Assembly: GCF_023284065.1 (NCBI RefSeq)
Contig: NZ_JAKIKP010000014.1
Location: 1-64,000, forward strand
DNA length: 64,000 nucleotides
Direction: 5' to 3'
From: Shewanella gaetbuli
GTDB taxonomy: Bacteria > Pseudomonadota > Gammaproteobacteria > Enterobacterales > Shewanellaceae
The notes beneath the pieces were generated by a model, which was not told where the DNA came from, did not search any database, and was given only the letters and a program-made list of their open reading frames with translations. The first letter of the stretch is position 1. Each line of letters opens with the position of its first letter. Position numbers and translations under genes: made by a program. Positions 8,020 through 19,452 of this stretch are shown piece after piece.

Positions 8020-9543
8020 ATGGTAAGATGCAGTAAACTGATCGCCAGTATGCTTCCGTTATTCGCCCTAACTACCCAGCATGCTTTGGCTGATGACAAA
8101 CAGGACTTTTCTTCTATGCAAATGCAAGGTGTAGAGCAAATTGAAGTTAAAGTGGACTTAGATAATGCAGTGAAACGCTTATCAAAAGCCGTTCAATTTA
8201 AAACCATATCTAATCAAGACAGAAATGATTTTGATGAGCAAGCTTTCAATGACTATCATGAGTTTATTAAACAATCCTACCCTTTAGTGCACAAAACACT
8301 CAAAAGAGAGATTATTGGCGACCCAAGGCCTTTCAGCTTACTTTATACCTGGAAAGGAAAAGACCCATCACTCGCACCCGCTATTTTTATGGCTCACCAA
8401 GATGTGGTACCTATTGCTGAAGAGTCACGTGATCAATGGCTAGTTGAGCCATTTTCAGGTGCAATTAAAGACGGTTATATTTGGGGGCGCGGCGTTTTAG
8501 ACGATAAAAACCAAATCCATGCAATTCTTGAAGCAACGGAAATGAAAATTAAACAAGGTTTTCAACCAAGCCGTACTATCATGTTTGTGTTTGGCCATGA
8601 TGAAGAAGTGGGTGGCCCAGAAGGCGCCAAAAGTGCTGCTGACTTACTAGAAAAGCGTGGCATTAAAGAAATTGCTTTCGTCATTGATGAATCTGCACCT
8701 CTTACCCCAGGTATTTTCCCTGGCATTCGAGAAAACACTGCATTAATTGGTATTGCTCAAAAAGGCTTCATTAGTTTAGAGCTCGCAATTAACAGCGTGG
8801 GTGGTCATTCATCACAACCTCCTTTAGAGTCAAACATTGTCGCATTAGCCAAAGCGGTTACTAAAGTTGAAGCAGCGCAATTCCCTTATAAACTTCACGA
8901 TGCTGTACGCTACCAATACCGCTTTATGGGACCAGAATTACCTAAAGAGCAGCAAGCCATGTATAAAGCGGTGGCCTATGGTGATAATGACAATCTGACG
9001 CAACTTGAGAAAGACTTTATCAATGCTATGGCGGCAAACCAAGTTACTCGCTCAATGATTCATACCACAACTGCTGTGACTATGTTTAATGCCGGGATTA
9101 AAGATAACGTATTGCCCCCTTCAGCAACGGCTGTAGTCAACTTTAGACCGATGCCAGGTGATACCCCTGAAGTGATTATTGAACATGTTAAGAATGCGAT
9201 TCAAGATGAACGTATTACGGTGCGGGACATATCAGCATCAACACCTGCAACCAATGTCGCCAACCCACATGGTCAAGGCTATAAACTGCTTGAAAAAACC
9301 ATTCGTCAAACATGGGGTAACGACTTAATTGTGTCACCTTTCTTTGTGATGGGGGGGTCAGATTCTAAACATTTCCAAGCACGTTCGTTCGCACCTGATG
9401 TGTATACCATCACCGGGATTCAATTAGAGTCGACTAAAGAGTTTGAAGGCTTCCACGGAGTTAACGAACGTATTCTAATTGAAGAGTATGGTCGCTCTAT
9501 TGGCTTCTTCTATTCGTTAATCGATAACCTAGAAGATTTATAA
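8020..9543 (+). CDS. exported M20-family metallopeptidase (carboxypeptidase S / PM20D1-like)
   Basis: A 507-residue zinc peptidase of clan MH. A signal peptide (KLIASMLPLFALTTQHALA) ends near residue 24, placing it in the periplasm. Metal-site motifs follow the family order: MAHQDVVPI (His and Asp, about 127-135), GRGVLDDKNQ (bridging Asp), GHDEEVGG (Glu pair) and, near the C-terminus, GGSDSKHF (His). The dimerisation insert lies between about residues 250 and 380. The length fits the carboxypeptidase S and PM20D1 subgroup, which cleaves C-terminal residues or N-acyl amino acids. AAGGAA lies 12 bases before the ATG. It is monocistronic, with a strong terminator behind it. Confidence 0.9.
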   Translation: MVRCSKLIASMLPLFALTTQHALADDKQDFSSMQMQGVEQIEVKVDLDNAVKRLSKAVQFKTISNQDRNDFDEQAFNDYHEFIKQSYPLVHKTLKREIIGDPRPFSLLYTWKGKDPSLAPAIFMAHQDVVPIAEESRDQWLVEPFSGAIKDGYIWGRGVLDDKNQIHAILEATEMKIKQGFQPSRTIMFVFGHDEEVGGPEGAKSAADLLEKRGIKEIAFVIDESAPLTPGIFPGIRENTALIGIAQKGFISLELAINSVGGHSSQPPLESNIVALAKAVTKVEAAQFPYKLHDAVRYQYRFMGPELPKEQQAMYKAVAYGDNDNLTQLEKDFINAMAANQVTRSMIHTTTAVTMFNAGIKDNVLPPSATAVVNFRPMPGDTPEVIIEHVKNAIQDERITVRDISASTPATNVANPHGQGYKLLEKTIRQTWGNDLIVSPFFVMGGSDSKHFQARSFAPDVYTITGIQLESTKEFEGFHGVNERILIEEYGRSIGFFYSLIDNLEDL

Positions 9544-9566
9544 CAAGCGATTTTTGAATAATATTA

Positions 9567-9598
9567 GGGTGTAGTTAATTTTAACTACGCCCTTTTTT
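9567..9598 (+). terminator. rho-independent terminator of the M20 peptidase gene
   Basis: GGG-T-GTAGTTAA pairs with TTAACTAC-G-CCC, followed directly by six T. It lies 24 bases after the stop. Confidence 0.9.
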
Positions 9599-9640
9599 AT
9601 GAAAAATTCATCACTATCAAACAAACCAAGTTTAAGCAGT

Positions 9641-9804
9641 TATACCAATCACGATATGTATGTGATCAGAATTAGCGTAGGAAAAATGCTTGAGAACAAG
9701 GTAGATTTTTTCGATAAGTAGTTATTCTACAATCAAAAAATCTAACGCTGTTATCGAGTATTTTAACAAGCTAGGGTGAGCAATTATTTATCACGATTGG
9801 TATT
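9641..9804. mobile_element. MITE-like element with TATACCAATC ends
   Basis: About 164 bases bounded by TATACCAATC on the left and GATTGGTATT on the right, nine matching bases as inverted termini. The interior is a long imperfect palindrome: AGATTTTTTCGAT faces ATCAAAAAATCT, and CTTGAGAACA faces TGTTATCGAG. It has no coding capacity. I recognise it as similar to a high-copy miniature element found across Alteromonadales (Shewanella, Pseudoalteromonas, Colwellia). The right end enters the 3' end of the neighbouring minus-strand gene. Confidence 0.75.
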
Positions 9805-10139
9805 AGCCCCAAATACAGCTTTATGCTGCTTAGAATTAATACATAGCAAAGTAAAACTATCGACTTTTTACGGCGCCGCGGCAACAGTTCTTTCACCACA
9901 ACGGAGCCATGGTCATCAAGTAACTGTGACTTCCATAAAATAAACCACAAAATGGTTAATTTAAATGTCTGCTGTTGTATAACAACGGTCTGATGTTTTA
10001 TTGGCCATAGAACCAAAAATGACAATAGAATTTGTTGATTGCTAGTGATACTAAAGCGAGTTGTAAAGCGATCGTAGCTAATCAGGATTTGCTCACCCGC
10101 AATGGTATGTGTTTGTTGTTGGGTCCGTTCGAACGGCAT
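9771..10139 (-). CDS. small membrane-anchored orphan, 3' end inside the MITE
   Basis: A 122-residue protein I do not recognise. Residues 1-75 look beta-rich. A basic patch (PRRRKKS, about 86-92) precedes a hydrophobic segment, SIVLLCYVLILSSIKLYLGLI, likely a membrane helix with the N-terminal head in the cytoplasm. The last ten or so residues (IPIVINNCSP) and the stop codon are encoded by the right end of the MITE at 9641-9804, so the original C-terminus has been replaced. There is only a weak GGATAG ribosome site. It may be a functional orphan or a decaying gene. Confidence 0.5.
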   Translation of the reverse strand: MPFERTQQQTHTIAGEQILISYDRFTTRFSITSNQQILLSFLVLWPIKHQTVVIQQQTFKLTILWFILWKSQLLDDHGSVVVKELLPRRRKKSIVLLCYVLILSSIKLYLGLIPIVINNCSP

Positions 10140-10182
10140 AGACTACTATCCATATATCGTGTCGCTTTTAAAAGCAAGTCAC

Positions 10183-10208
10183 AAAAAAGGACGCCGAAGC
10201 GCCCTTTT
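10183..10208 (-). terminator. terminator of the sdh-suc operon
   Basis: Read on the minus strand: GGGCGC-TTCG-GCGTCC, a TTCG tetraloop with one G-U pair, followed by a run of T. It lies about 25 bases after the sucD stop. Bases upstream (A) and downstream (T) would extend the stem. Confidence 0.9.
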
Positions 10209-10233
10209 ACTTGTTGTTACTGATAGGTATTGA

Positions 10234-11106
10234 TTACCAACCAGTACGAGTACGTAATGCTTTACCAATATCCGCTAATGAACGAACAGTGGTTACGCCA
10301 GCCGCTTCTAAAGCAGCAAATTTATCAGCAGCAGTACCTTTACCACCAGCGATGATTGCGCCAGCATGACCCATACGCTTACCTTCTGGTGCAGTTACAC
10401 CAGCAATGTAAGAAACAACAGGCTTAGTTACGTTTGCTTTGATATATTCAGCCGCTTCTTCTTCAGCAGTACCACCAATTTCACCAATCATAACGATGGC
10501 TTCAGTTTGTGGATCGTTTTGGAACATTTCCAATACGTCGATGAAGTTAGTACCTGGAATTGGGTCACCACCAATACCAACACATGTTGATTGGCCGAAA
10601 CCTTCGTCAGTAGTTTGCTTAACCGCTTCGTACGTTAATGTACCAGAGCGAGAAACAATACCTACTTTACCTGGCTTATGAATGTGACCTGGCATAATAC
10701 CAATTTTACATTCACCTGGAGTAATAACACCTGGACAGTTAGGACCGATCATGCGAACGCCAGTTTCTTCTAGCTTCACTTTCACTTGTAACATGTCTAA
10801 TGTTGGGATGCCTTCAGTAATACAAACGATAAGCTCAATGCCTGCATCAATTGCTTCTAAAATTGCATCTTTACAAAATGGTGCTGGTACGTAGATAACA
10901 GAGGCTGTTGCACCTGTTTCAGCTACTGCGTCTTTCACTGTGTTAAACACAGGAAGACCTAGGTGAGTTTGACCGCCTTTACCAGGAGATACACCACCAA
11001 CCATTTGTGTGCCATAAGCAATTGCTTGCTCAGAGTGGAAAGTACCCTGACCACCAGTAAAACCTTGACAGATAACTTTGGTATCTTTGTTAATTAATAC
11101 AGACAT
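10234..11106 (-). CDS. sucD: succinyl-CoA synthetase alpha subunit
   Basis: A 290-residue alpha subunit of the ADP/GDP-forming succinate-CoA ligase (TCA cycle, cytoplasm, partner SucC). The N-terminal CoA-binding Rossmann domain shows [19 protein letters not shown], and [12 protein letters not shown] lies mid-protein. The phosphorylated histidine is in [17 protein letters not shown] (about 246). The length equals the usual 289-290. The ATG shares one base with the sucC stop, typical of the coupled sucCD pair. It is the last gene of the operon and is followed by a TTCG-loop terminator. Confidence 0.98.
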   Translation of the reverse strand: MSVLINKDTKVICQGFTGGQGTFHSEQAIAYGTQMVGGVSPGKGGQTHLGLPVFNTVKDAVAETGATASVIYVPAPFCKDAILEAIDAGIELIVCITEGIPTLDMLQVKVKLEETGVRMIGPNCPGVITPGECKIGIMPGHIHKPGKVGIVSRSGTLTYEAVKQTTDEGFGQSTCVGIGGDPIPGTNFIDVLEMFQNDPQTEAIVMIGEIGGTAEEEAAEYIKANVTKPVVSYIAGVTAPEGKRMGHAGAIIAGGKGTAADKFAALEAAGVTTVRSLADIGKALRTRTGW

Positions 11107-12272
11107 TATTTGCCCTCCGCAGCAGCAACAACTTTAACAGCAGCGTCTGATAATGACTCAGCAGCAATAATATCTAGGCCAGAGTTAGCTAAAACATCAC
11201 GACCTAATTCAGCGTTAGTTCCTTCTAAACGAACAACAACAGGAACTTGAACACCCACTTCTTTAACTGCACCGATAATACCTTCAGCAATCATATCGCA
11301 ACGTACGATACCACCGAAAATGTTAACCAATACCGCTTTAACATTGCTATCAGATAAAATGATTTTGAATGCTTCAGCAACACGTTCTTTAGTTGCACCA
11401 CCACCTACGTCTAGGAAGTTAGCTGGCTTGCCACCGTGTAGGTTTACAATGTCCATAGTACCCATTGCTAGGCCTGCACCGTTAACCATACAACCTACGT
11501 TACCATCTAATGCAACATAGTTAAGTTCGAATTTAGCCGCGTGAGCTTCACGAGCATCATCTTGAGATGGGTCGTGCATGTCTTTGATTTTTGGTTGACG
11601 GAATAATGCATTGCCGTCGATACCAATTTTGCCATCTAAACAGTGAAGATTGCCTTCATCAGTAATCACCAATGGGTTGATTTCTAATAATGCGAAATCA
11701 TGGTCATTAAACATGTTAGCAAGACCCATAAAGATCTTAGTGAACTGTTTCATTTGAGTTGGGTTTAACCCTAACTTGAAACCAAGATCACGTGCTTGAT
11801 AAGCTTGAGGACCTGTTAATGGATCGATGATTGCTTTGTGAATTAGTTCTGGTGTTTCTTCAGCAACTTTCTCAATCTCAACACCACCTTCAGTTGACGC
11901 CATAAATACAACACGACGTGTTGCACGGTCAACAACTGCACCTAGGTACAATTCATTAGCGATGTCAGTGCAGCTTTCAACTAGAATTTTAGCAACTGGC
12001 TGACCTTTTTCGTCAGTCTGATATGTTACTAAGTTTTTACCTAACCAGTTTTCAGCAAATGCTCTGATTTCTTCTTTATCACCGGTAACTTTAACGCCAC
12101 CAGCTTTACCACGGCCGCCTGCGTGTACTTGACACTTAACAACCCACATATTTCCGCCAATGTGGCCAGCTGCTTCAACTGCTTCTTGAGCAGTATCACA
12201 TGCAAAGCCTTCAGAGACTGGTAAACCATATTCGGCAAATAAAGATTTTGCCTGATACTCATGCAAATTCAT
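11106..12272 (-). CDS. sucC: succinyl-CoA synthetase beta subunit
   Basis: A 388-residue beta subunit of succinate-CoA ligase, the standard length. The N-terminal ATP-grasp domain begins [19 protein letters not shown] and contains [18 protein letters not shown]. The C-terminal CoA-ligase domain contains [18 protein letters not shown] and [16 protein letters not shown]. With SucD it makes succinate plus ATP or GTP from succinyl-CoA. It lies 77 bases after sucB, and that gap contains a perfect CTGGCTCA/TGAGCCAG hairpin (12307-12324) without a T-run, perhaps an mRNA processing or stability element. Confidence 0.98.
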   Translation of the reverse strand: MNLHEYQAKSLFAEYGLPVSEGFACDTAQEAVEAAGHIGGNMWVVKCQVHAGGRGKAGGVKVTGDKEEIRAFAENWLGKNLVTYQTDEKGQPVAKILVESCTDIANELYLGAVVDRATRRVVFMASTEGGVEIEKVAEETPELIHKAIIDPLTGPQAYQARDLGFKLGLNPTQMKQFTKIFMGLANMFNDHDFALLEINPLVITDEGNLHCLDGKIGIDGNALFRQPKIKDMHDPSQDDAREAHAAKFELNYVALDGNVGCMVNGAGLAMGTMDIVNLHGGKPANFLDVGGGATKERVAEAFKIILSDSNVKAVLVNIFGGIVRCDMIAEGIIGAVKEVGVQVPVVVRLEGTNAELGRDVLANSGLDIIAAESLSDAAVKVVAAAEGK

Positions 12273-12349
12273 GATGATCTATCCATATACTTCTAATCAA
12301 ATCCTACTGGCTCAAATGAGCCAGCTGCGAGGGTGTGTCTAGTTGACTC

Positions 12350-13540
12350 TTATAGGTCAAGCAATAGACGAGTTGGATCTTCTAAGAAGTCTTTAATCGC
12401 GACTAAGAAGCCAACAGACTCACGACCATCAACGATACGATGGTCATAAGAGAGTGCTAGGTACATCATTGGTAAGATTTCAACCTGACCATTGACTGCC
12501 ATTGGGCGATCTTTAATAGCATGCATGCCTAAGATAGCGCTTTGTGGCAGATTTAAAATTGGAGTAGACATTAGTGAGCCAAAAACACCACCATTAGTCA
12601 CTGTGAAGTTACCGCCGGTCATGTCATCAACAGTCAGTTTACCGTCACGACCTTTGATAGCTAATTCACGAACCGCTTTTTCAATTTCAGCAAGGCTCAT
12701 AGTATCTGTGTCACGTAATACTGGCGTTACCAATCCACGTGGCGTAGATACTGCAATGCTCACATCAAAGTAGTTATGATAAACAATATCATCACCATCA
12801 ATTGAGGCGTTTACTTCAGGGAAACGTTTTAGCGCTTCAGTCACTGCTTTTACATAGAAAGACATAAAGCCTAAACGAATACCGTGTTTTTTCTCGAATA
12901 TTTCTTGGTACTGTTTACGAATATTCATAATTGGCTTCATGTTAACTTCGTTAAACGTGGTTAACATTGCCGTTGAATTTTTCGCTTCTAATAAACGATT
13001 AGCAATGGTTTTGCGTAAACGAGTCATAGGAACACGTTTTTGGCTACGACCTTCTAAAGGTGCAATTGGCGCAGCGGCTGCAGCAGGTTTAGCCGCAGAA
13101 GCAGACTTAGCAAACGCTTCCACATCTTCTTTAGTGATACGTCCACCAACACCTGTGCCTTTAATTTTTGAAGCATCAAGATTGTGCTCAGCAATTAAAC
13201 GACGAACAGATGGGCTTAATGCGTCGTTAGATTCGTCAGACGACTCTTGTGCAACTGGCGCATCTTCTGCTTCTGCTTTTGTTACTTCTTGGCCTGCAAC
13301 CGCACCCGCAACAAATTTAGCAATAACTTGTTCACCTAAAACGGTATCACCTTCTTGGAATAAAAATTCTGAAATTGAACCATCTTCAGGAGCAACAACT
13401 TCAAGAACAACTTTGTCTGTTTCAATATCAACTAAGTTTTGATCACGTGTTACCTGCTCACCAGGTTGAACATGCCAAGTAGCAATGGTTGCATCAGCAA
13501 CTGATTCTGGTAATACCGGTACCTTAATTTCGATACTCAT
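12350..13540 (-). CDS. sucB: 2-oxoglutarate dehydrogenase E2, dihydrolipoyl succinyltransferase
   Basis: A 396-residue E2 core of the 2-oxoglutarate dehydrogenase complex, transferring succinyl from E1-bound intermediate to CoA. A single lipoyl domain (1-78) carries the modified lysine in [11 protein letters not shown] linker rich in Ala/Pro leads to the peripheral-subunit binding domain ([20 protein letters not shown], about 108-127). The catalytic domain ends with [14 protein letters not shown], holding the active-site His and Asp. Family length is about 400. It lies 28 bases after sucA. E3 (lpd) is not in this window and is presumably with the pyruvate dehydrogenase genes. Confidence 0.97.
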   Translation of the reverse strand: MSIEIKVPVLPESVADATIATWHVQPGEQVTRDQNLVDIETDKVVLEVVAPEDGSISEFLFQEGDTVLGEQVIAKFVAGAVAGQEVTKAEAEDAPVAQESSDESNDALSPSVRRLIAEHNLDASKIKGTGVGGRITKEDVEAFAKSASAAKPAAAAAPIAPLEGRSQKRVPMTRLRKTIANRLLEAKNSTAMLTTFNEVNMKPIMNIRKQYQEIFEKKHGIRLGFMSFYVKAVTEALKRFPEVNASIDGDDIVYHNYFDVSIAVSTPRGLVTPVLRDTDTMSLAEIEKAVRELAIKGRDGKLTVDDMTGGNFTVTNGGVFGSLMSTPILNLPQSAILGMHAIKDRPMAVNGQVEILPMMYLALSYDHRIVDGRESVGFLVAIKDFLEDPTRLLLDL

Positions 13541-13568
13541 GGAAAGCTTCCCTTTATATAAATTATCT

Positions 13569-16391
13569 TTACGACAGTTTTAATGCGCTATTCAATAATG
13601 ATTCTTGCTGTTGTACGTGTAACCCTGGATAACCACATGCTGGAGCAGCTGACGCTTCACGACCGGCATAAGTTAATTTTGCACCCGCTGGAATATTGGC
13701 CCAGAAGTGATGCTGGCTACAGTACCATGCCCCTTGGTTTTGCGGCTCTTCTTGACACCATACAAAATCCGTAACGTGTTGGTATTGCTCTAAAGCTTTA
13801 CGCATTTCAACATCAGGGAATGGATATAATTGCTCAATACGAATGATGGCAATATTAGTCAAATTCTCTTTGCGACGTTTTTCAAGCAGCTCAAAGTATA
13901 CTTTACCACTACAGAAAATGACTCTATCAACTTTGCTCGCTTCAAGGGTATCAATCTCACCAATCACGTTTTGGAATGTACCTTCTGCAAGTTCTTCCAT
14001 ACTCGACACCGCTAATGGATGACGTAGTAATGACTTAGGTGACATCACCACAAGCGGACGACGCATAGGACGCACGACTTGACGGCGTAACATGTGGTAA
14101 ACCTGAGCTGGCGTAGAAGGAACACAAACTTGCATATTGTGGTTAGCACATAACTGCAAGAAACGTTCTAAACGTGCACTTGAATGCTCAGGGCCTTGTC
14201 CTTCATAACCATGAGGTAAAAGCATTGTTAGACCACATAAACGGCCCCATTTTTGCTCACCAGATGACAAGAATTGATCAATCACCACTTGGGCACAGTT
14301 AACAAAGTCACCAAACTGCGCTTCCCAAATAGTTAATCCACCAGGTTCTGCAGTGGCATAGCCATATTCAAATGCTAATACTGACGCTTCAGATAACACT
14401 GAATCAGTAATATCAATTGGCGCTTGTTCATCCGCTACATTACGTAATGGTAAATAAGTCGTCGCATCATTTTGATTATGTAAAACCGCATGACGGTGGA
14501 AGAAAGTGCCACGACCAGAATCTTGACCGGTAATACGAACGCGTTTTTTATCTTCAAGAATAGACGCGTAGGCTAAGGTTTCAGCAAAACCCCAATCAAG
14601 TAGCTTCTCGCCTTTTGCCATTAACACACGGTCACCATAAATTTTGGCAACACGAGACTGTAACTTATGGCTTTGCGGAATATCGACCAATTTATTGGCT
14701 AAGTTTTGCAGGCGCTCCATCGACATAGCACCAGCATAATCTTCATCCCATTCGCGATTCAGATACGGAGTCCAATCTACCGTATGTAGTGTCATTGGTC
14801 GCCATTCTTTAACCACACAATCACCTGCATCTAATGCATCACGGTAACCGTTAATTAATCCAGTGACTTCATCTGCCGCAATGCTGTTTTCAGCAATTAA
14901 TTTATCTGCGTAGATTTTACGTGGTGTAGGATGTTTTTTGATTTTGGCATACATCAATGGCTGAGTTGCACTTGGCTCATCAGCTTCGTTATGGCCATGA
15001 CGGCGATAACACACTAAATCAATGACCACATCACGTTTGAATTCATTACGGTAATCAACAGCAAGCTGTGAAATAAACGCTACCGCTTCAGGGTCATCTG
15101 AATTGACGTGGAAAATAGGCGCCTGCACCATTTTTGCGATATCTGTACAGTATTCAGTTGAACGCACATCAGCATGGTTAGATGTTGTGAAACCCACTTG
15201 GTTATTGACAACAATGCGAATACTTCCGCCAACCTTAAAGCCACGAGTTTGTGACATATTAAAGGTTTCTTGAACAATACCCTGACCCGTTATCGCAGAG
15301 TCACCATGAATGGTAATAGGCATAACTTGTAGGCCATCGTCACAGCCACGACGATCTTGACGTGCGCGCACGCTACCGATCACCACTGGGTTAACAATTT
15401 CTAAGTGAGATGGGTTAAACGCTAACGCTAGATGTACATTGCCACCAGGGGTTTCAAAGTCAGATGAGAAACCTTGGTGGTATTTAACGTCACCTGAGCC
15501 ATGAGTATCAGCGTGTTTACCAGCAAACTCGTCAAATAATTCACTTGGACGTTTACCCAGAATATTCACTAATACGTTTAAACGACCACGGTGAGCCATA
15601 CCCACAACAATCTCTTTGGTTCCGGCTTCGCCTGCACGATAAATGATTTCGCGCATCATTGGAACCAACGCATCACCACCTTCTAATGAGAAGCGTTTGG
15701 CACCAGGGAACTTAGCGCCAAGGTATTTTTCCATACCTTCGGCAGCATTTAAGCCTTCAAGAATACGCTTCTTAATTTGTGGGTTGTAATTGGCTTTACC
15801 TAATGTTGGCTCTAAACGTTGTTGAATCCAACGCTTTTCATCCGTATCAGTAATATGCATATACTCTGCACCAATAGAGCCACAATATGTGCTCTTAAGG
15901 GCATGAATAAGGTCGCCTAACTTCATGGTTTCACCGCCTAAGGCAAATGAACCCGTGTTGAACTCACGCTGCATATCTTCGGCTGTTAAGCCATGATAAT
16001 TAGGGTCTAACTCTTGAACAGCTTCACGCTTCCATAATCCTAAAGGATCTAAGTTGGCATTTTGGTGGCCACGGAAACGGTGAGCATTAATAAGCTGAAG
16101 CACTTTAACTTGCTTTGCATCTAGCTCTGGGTCGCTTACGCGAGCAGCGCCTTTTGCACGGCTTTCGAGCGCTAAACTGCGGAAATAGTCACGCACTTTA
16201 GAGTGTGCCGCTTCAGGAGCTTCAGGTGAAGTACCATTAACAGGAGGGAGATTATCAAAAACAACCTGCCAATCAGCTGAAACTGATTGCGGATCTTCTT
16301 GATAGGCTTCATACATCTCTTCTACGTAGGTCGCATTCGAACCACTTAAGTGAGACGATTCGAGCCAGGCTTTCATGATGCCTTGGTGCAT
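13569..16391 (-). CDS. sucA: 2-oxoglutarate dehydrogenase E1
   Basis: A 940-residue thiamine-diphosphate E1 (E. coli 933) that decarboxylates 2-oxoglutarate and passes succinyl to SucB. Visible marks: the E1o N-terminal motif [35 protein letters not shown] (about 255-275), [13 protein letters not shown], and the TPP/Mg loop [11 protein letters not shown]. In the C-terminal half [20 protein letters not shown] and [19 protein letters not shown] are typical. I chose the ATG at 16391, which has AAAGGAA seven bases upstream; an in-frame TTG 57 bases earlier adds a non-family extension. It follows sdhB after 223 bases that contain an attenuator-like hairpin. Confidence 0.97.
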   Translation of the reverse strand: MHQGIMKAWLESSHLSGSNATYVEEMYEAYQEDPQSVSADWQVVFDNLPPVNGTSPEAPEAAHSKVRDYFRSLALESRAKGAARVSDPELDAKQVKVLQLINAHRFRGHQNANLDPLGLWKREAVQELDPNYHGLTAEDMQREFNTGSFALGGETMKLGDLIHALKSTYCGSIGAEYMHITDTDEKRWIQQRLEPTLGKANYNPQIKKRILEGLNAAEGMEKYLGAKFPGAKRFSLEGGDALVPMMREIIYRAGEAGTKEIVVGMAHRGRLNVLVNILGKRPSELFDEFAGKHADTHGSGDVKYHQGFSSDFETPGGNVHLALAFNPSHLEIVNPVVIGSVRARQDRRGCDDGLQVMPITIHGDSAITGQGIVQETFNMSQTRGFKVGGSIRIVVNNQVGFTTSNHADVRSTEYCTDIAKMVQAPIFHVNSDDPEAVAFISQLAVDYRNEFKRDVVIDLVCYRRHGHNEADEPSATQPLMYAKIKKHPTPRKIYADKLIAENSIAADEVTGLINGYRDALDAGDCVVKEWRPMTLHTVDWTPYLNREWDEDYAGAMSMERLQNLANKLVDIPQSHKLQSRVAKIYGDRVLMAKGEKLLDWGFAETLAYASILEDKKRVRITGQDSGRGTFFHRHAVLHNQNDATTYLPLRNVADEQAPIDITDSVLSEASVLAFEYGYATAEPGGLTIWEAQFGDFVNCAQVVIDQFLSSGEQKWGRLCGLTMLLPHGYEGQGPEHSSARLERFLQLCANHNMQVCVPSTPAQVYHMLRRQVVRPMRRPLVVMSPKSLLRHPLAVSSMEELAEGTFQNVIGEIDTLEASKVDRVIFCSGKVYFELLEKRRKENLTNIAIIRIEQLYPFPDVEMRKALEQYQHVTDFVWCQEEPQNQGAWYCSQHHFWANIPAGAKLTYAGREASAAPACGYPGLHVQQQESLLNSALKLS

Positions 16392-16540
16392 TGTTATTCC
16401 TTTCAAACTTGATACACGTGCTAGCCATAATGCATAACAATATTTCACATTGCTATACTTAACGTCTTACTCTGCCAATGACTTGTACTAAATATCGGAT
16501 TTAACAAATTAGTGACAAAGAGGTTTCCAAAAAACACAAA

Positions 16541-16570
16541 AGAGTCATCTTCACTAAGGAAAATGACTCT
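16541..16570 (-). terminator. intra-operon hairpin between sdhB and sucA
   Basis: AGAGTCAT pairs with ATGACTCT around a 14-base loop; read on the minus strand it is followed by TTTGTGTTTT. It lies about 45 bases after sdhB stop. It could act as a partial terminator setting the sdh:suc ratio, or as a 3' end protecting sdh mRNA. Confidence 0.65.
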
Positions 16571-16614
16571 ATCATAGAGCTAATTAAATTGTCTAAATGG
16601 CTCACTTGCGTTCA

Positions 16615-17322
16615 TTAAACTGCTCGCTTTAGCAACATCGACTTAATGTGACCGATAGCTTTTGTTGGGTTAAGTCCTTTAGGACAAACATCAACACAAT
16701 TCATGATTCCATGACAACGGAAAACACTATAAGCATCGTCAAGCTCTGATAAACGCTCTTCAGTAGCGGTATCGCGGCTATCGATTAAAAAGCGATACGC
16801 ATGTAATAAACCACTTGGTCCCACAAACTTATCTGGGTTCCACCAGAAAGATGGACAAGCAGTTGAGCAACATGCACACATAATACATTCGTACAAACCA
16901 TCTAAGTGCTCACGCTCTTCAGGTGATTGTAAATGTTCACGTGCGGGTGTTTTTTCATCATTAATCAAGTAAGGTTTGATTTTCTCATATTGCTTGTAGA
17001 ATTGAGTTAAATCAACTACTAAATCACGAACAACTGGCATTCCTGGCAGAGGTCGGATTTCAAGTTTTTTACCTTTGAATGTAGAAATAGGTGTAATACA
17101 CGCTAATCCATTTTTACCATTCATATTAATGCCATCAGAACCACACACACCTTCACGGCATGAACGACGAAACGCTAGCGTAGGGTCTTGTTCTTTAAGC
17201 TTAATTAATGCGTCTAACACCATCATATCAGTGCCTTCTTGCACTTCAAGGGTGTAATCCTTCATGTATGGTTTAGTATCTACATCAGGATTATAACGGT
17301 ACACTGCAAATGTTAATTTCAT
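16615..17322 (-). CDS. sdhB: succinate dehydrogenase iron-sulfur subunit
   Basis: A 235-residue electron-transfer subunit of complex II on the cytoplasmic face of the membrane. The N-terminal 2Fe-2S domain has Cys in FRRSCREGVCGSDG and NGLAC. The C-terminal domain binds the 4Fe-4S and 3Fe-4S clusters through CIMCACCSTACPSFWWNP (about 149-166) and CHGIMNCVDVCPKGLNP. The length matches the family (about 238). It lies 15 bases after sdhA. The clusters come from the ISC system encoded later in this window. Confidence 0.98.
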   Translation of the reverse strand: MKLTFAVYRYNPDVDTKPYMKDYTLEVQEGTDMMVLDALIKLKEQDPTLAFRRSCREGVCGSDGINMNGKNGLACITPISTFKGKKLEIRPLPGMPVVRDLVVDLTQFYKQYEKIKPYLINDEKTPAREHLQSPEEREHLDGLYECIMCACCSTACPSFWWNPDKFVGPSGLLHAYRFLIDSRDTATEERLSELDDAYSVFRCHGIMNCVDVCPKGLNPTKAIGHIKSMLLKRAV

Positions 17323-17337
17323 CTTTGCAACTCCTGC

Positions 17338-19104
17338 TTAGTAGGTACGTTTCTTCGGTGGGAAGGCTTCACGTAACTTAGGCGCCATGTTCACATCACG
17401 TTTTGTCATTGATGTTGCAACAGGGTCAAATAGACTATGGCATAACCAATTGTCATCATCACGCTCTAAAAAGTCTTCACGAGAATGCGCACCACGGCTT
17501 TCTGTACGGAAATTAGCAGCATAAGCTGTTGCTAATGCGGTAGCCATAAGGTTGTCTAATTCTAAACATTCAATACGTTGTGTATTGAACTCTTTAGAGT
17601 TGTCAGACAATTTAGCATTTTCAAGACGTTTTTGAATTGCTTGAAGTTGCTCTAAACCTTCAGCCATTGCTTTACCAGTACGGAAAACAGAGAAGTTTAG
17701 TTGCATACAAAGTTGTAAATCTTTACGGATAACCGCAGGATCTTCACCATCAGTATTACTTTCCCAACGATTTAATCGCGCTAATGAAGCATCGATGTTG
17801 GCTTGGCTAGCATCTTTAGGATCAGCCGTTGCGTCTAATGCTTTGCCTAAGTGTTGTCCTGCTGCACGACCAAATACCACTAAGTCAAGTAACGAGTTAC
17901 CCCCTAGACGGTTTGCACCATGAACAGATACACAAGCAATTTCACCTACTGCAAATAAGCCGGTTACTTCAGATTCTGAACCGTCATTATCCATACGAAT
18001 AACTTGACCACTCACTTTAGTTGGTAAGCCACCCATCATGTAATGACAAGTTGGTAAGACTGGAATTGGGCCATCTGCTGGATCAATGTGGGCAAAGGTA
18101 CGTGAAAGCTCACAAACACCCGGTAAGCGTGCTTCTAATGTTTCTTTACCTAAGTGATCAAGCTTCAGTAAACAATGTGGACCTAATGGACCATCTAAAC
18201 CACGACCTTCACGAATTTCAGTCATCATTGAGCGGGCAACCACGTCACGCGACGCTAAGTCTTTTGCATTAGGTGCATAACGTTCCATGAAACGCTCGCC
18301 ATCTTTATTTAAAAGATACCCACCTTCACCACGACAACCTTCAGTTACAAGTACACCTGCGCCAGCAATACCCGTTGGGTGGAACTGCCACATTTCCATG
18401 TCTTGTAATTGCACACCTGCACGAGCAGCCATACCAACACCATCACCAGTGTTAATGTGCGCATTGGTAGTAGAAGCATAAATACGCCCTGCACCACCCG
18501 TTGCTAAAATTGTTGCTTTCGCTTTGAAGTAAACAATTTCACCTGTTTCAATTTCAATGGCAGTACAACCAACAATGGCACCGTCATCATTTTTAACTAA
18601 ATCAAGTGCATACCACTCAGAGAAAACTTCAGTTTTATGCTTAACGTTCTGTTGATATAAGCAATGCAATAATGCATGACCTGTACGGTCAGCTGCAGCC
18701 GCGGTACGAGCCGCTTGCTCACCACCGAAATTTTTAGACTGACCACCAAAAGGACGTTGATAAATTTTACCATTTTCAAAACGAGAGAATGGTAGACCCA
18801 TGTGCTCTAGTTCGATAATCGCTTCTGGACCGGTTTGACACATAAACTCAATAGCGTCTTGGTCACCGATAAAATCAGAACCTTTAACGGTATCGTACAT
18901 GTGTTGTTCCCAGTGGTCTTCATGGGCATTACCTAACGCAACAGTAATACCACCCTGCGCTGAAACCGTATGAGAACGAGTTGGGAAAACTTTTGATAAA
19001 AGCGCACAGCTTTTACCTTCTTTAGAAATCTGTAATGCTGCTCGCATACCAGCGCCACCTGCGCCGATTACGATTGCATCAAATTCGCGTACTGGAATAC
19101 TCAC
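17338..19104 (-). CDS. sdhA: succinate dehydrogenase flavoprotein
   Basis: A 588-residue FAD subunit that oxidises succinate to fumarate. The dinucleotide fold is [18 protein letters not shown] (about 8-25). The covalent-FAD histidine is in [17 protein letters not shown] (His about 45). The substrate site is [21 protein letters not shown], and a C-terminal block includes [13 protein letters not shown] sequence ([10 protein letters not shown]). The length matches E. coli SdhA exactly. sdhD ends immediately before it with no gap; sdhB follows after 15 bases. Confidence 0.98.
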   Translation of the reverse strand: MSIPVREFDAIVIGAGGAGMRAALQISKEGKSCALLSKVFPTRSHTVSAQGGITVALGNAHEDHWEQHMYDTVKGSDFIGDQDAIEFMCQTGPEAIIELEHMGLPFSRFENGKIYQRPFGGQSKNFGGEQAARTAAAADRTGHALLHCLYQQNVKHKTEVFSEWYALDLVKNDDGAIVGCTAIEIETGEIVYFKAKATILATGGAGRIYASTTNAHINTGDGVGMAARAGVQLQDMEMWQFHPTGIAGAGVLVTEGCRGEGGYLLNKDGERFMERYAPNAKDLASRDVVARSMMTEIREGRGLDGPLGPHCLLKLDHLGKETLEARLPGVCELSRTFAHIDPADGPIPVLPTCHYMMGGLPTKVSGQVIRMDNDGSESEVTGLFAVGEIACVSVHGANRLGGNSLLDLVVFGRAAGQHLGKALDATADPKDASQANIDASLARLNRWESNTDGEDPAVIRKDLQLCMQLNFSVFRTGKAMAEGLEQLQAIQKRLENAKLSDNSKEFNTQRIECLELDNLMATALATAYAANFRTESRGAHSREDFLERDDDNWLCHSLFDPVATSMTKRDVNMAPKLREAFPPKKRTY

Positions 19105-19452
19105 TTATACACCCCACACTATTACAATGCCGGCCGCTAAATAACTGAATGCGGTCACAACAAAGGTAAACTGTAATACACCACGTAACGAGGTACATTT
19201 CACATAATCAGTCAGTACTTGCCATACACCAATCCACGCGTGAATTAATAAAGCAACTAATGCGAGTAATGTGAATACCTTCATTGGCAATGAACTAAAT
19301 AAACCTTGCCAAATTTCGAAAGTTAATGGCGCACTACATGCTATAAAGCCAACCAAAAAGATGGTATAGCAGGCTAAAATAACTGCGCTGGCGCGTAATA
19401 AAATAAAGTCATGAACACCGCTGCGTCCAAAACTTGCTGCATTTGTTACCAT
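19105..19452 (-). CDS. sdhD: succinate dehydrogenase membrane anchor
   Basis: A 115-residue, three-helix anchor of complex II that helps bind haem b and ubiquinone. NAASFGRSGVHDFILLRASA at the N-terminus and HAWIGVWQVLTDYVK mid-protein (haem-ligand helix) match E. coli SdhD closely, and both end in VVWGV/VIVWGV. I chose the ATG at 19452 over a TTG two codons upstream because it gives the family's N-terminus and length. It overlaps sdhC by seven bases. Confidence 0.97.
   Translation of the reverse strand: MVTNAASFGRSGVHDFILLRASAVILACYTIFLVGFIACSAPLTFEIWQGLFSSLPMKVFTLLALVALLIHAWIGVWQVLTDYVKCTSLRGVLQFTFVVTAFSYLAAGIVIVWGV

Noticed and set aside
12939..13442. A 167-residue plus-strand frame opposite sucB
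   Set aside because: It is antisense to a well-conserved gene and shows no recognisable protein features.
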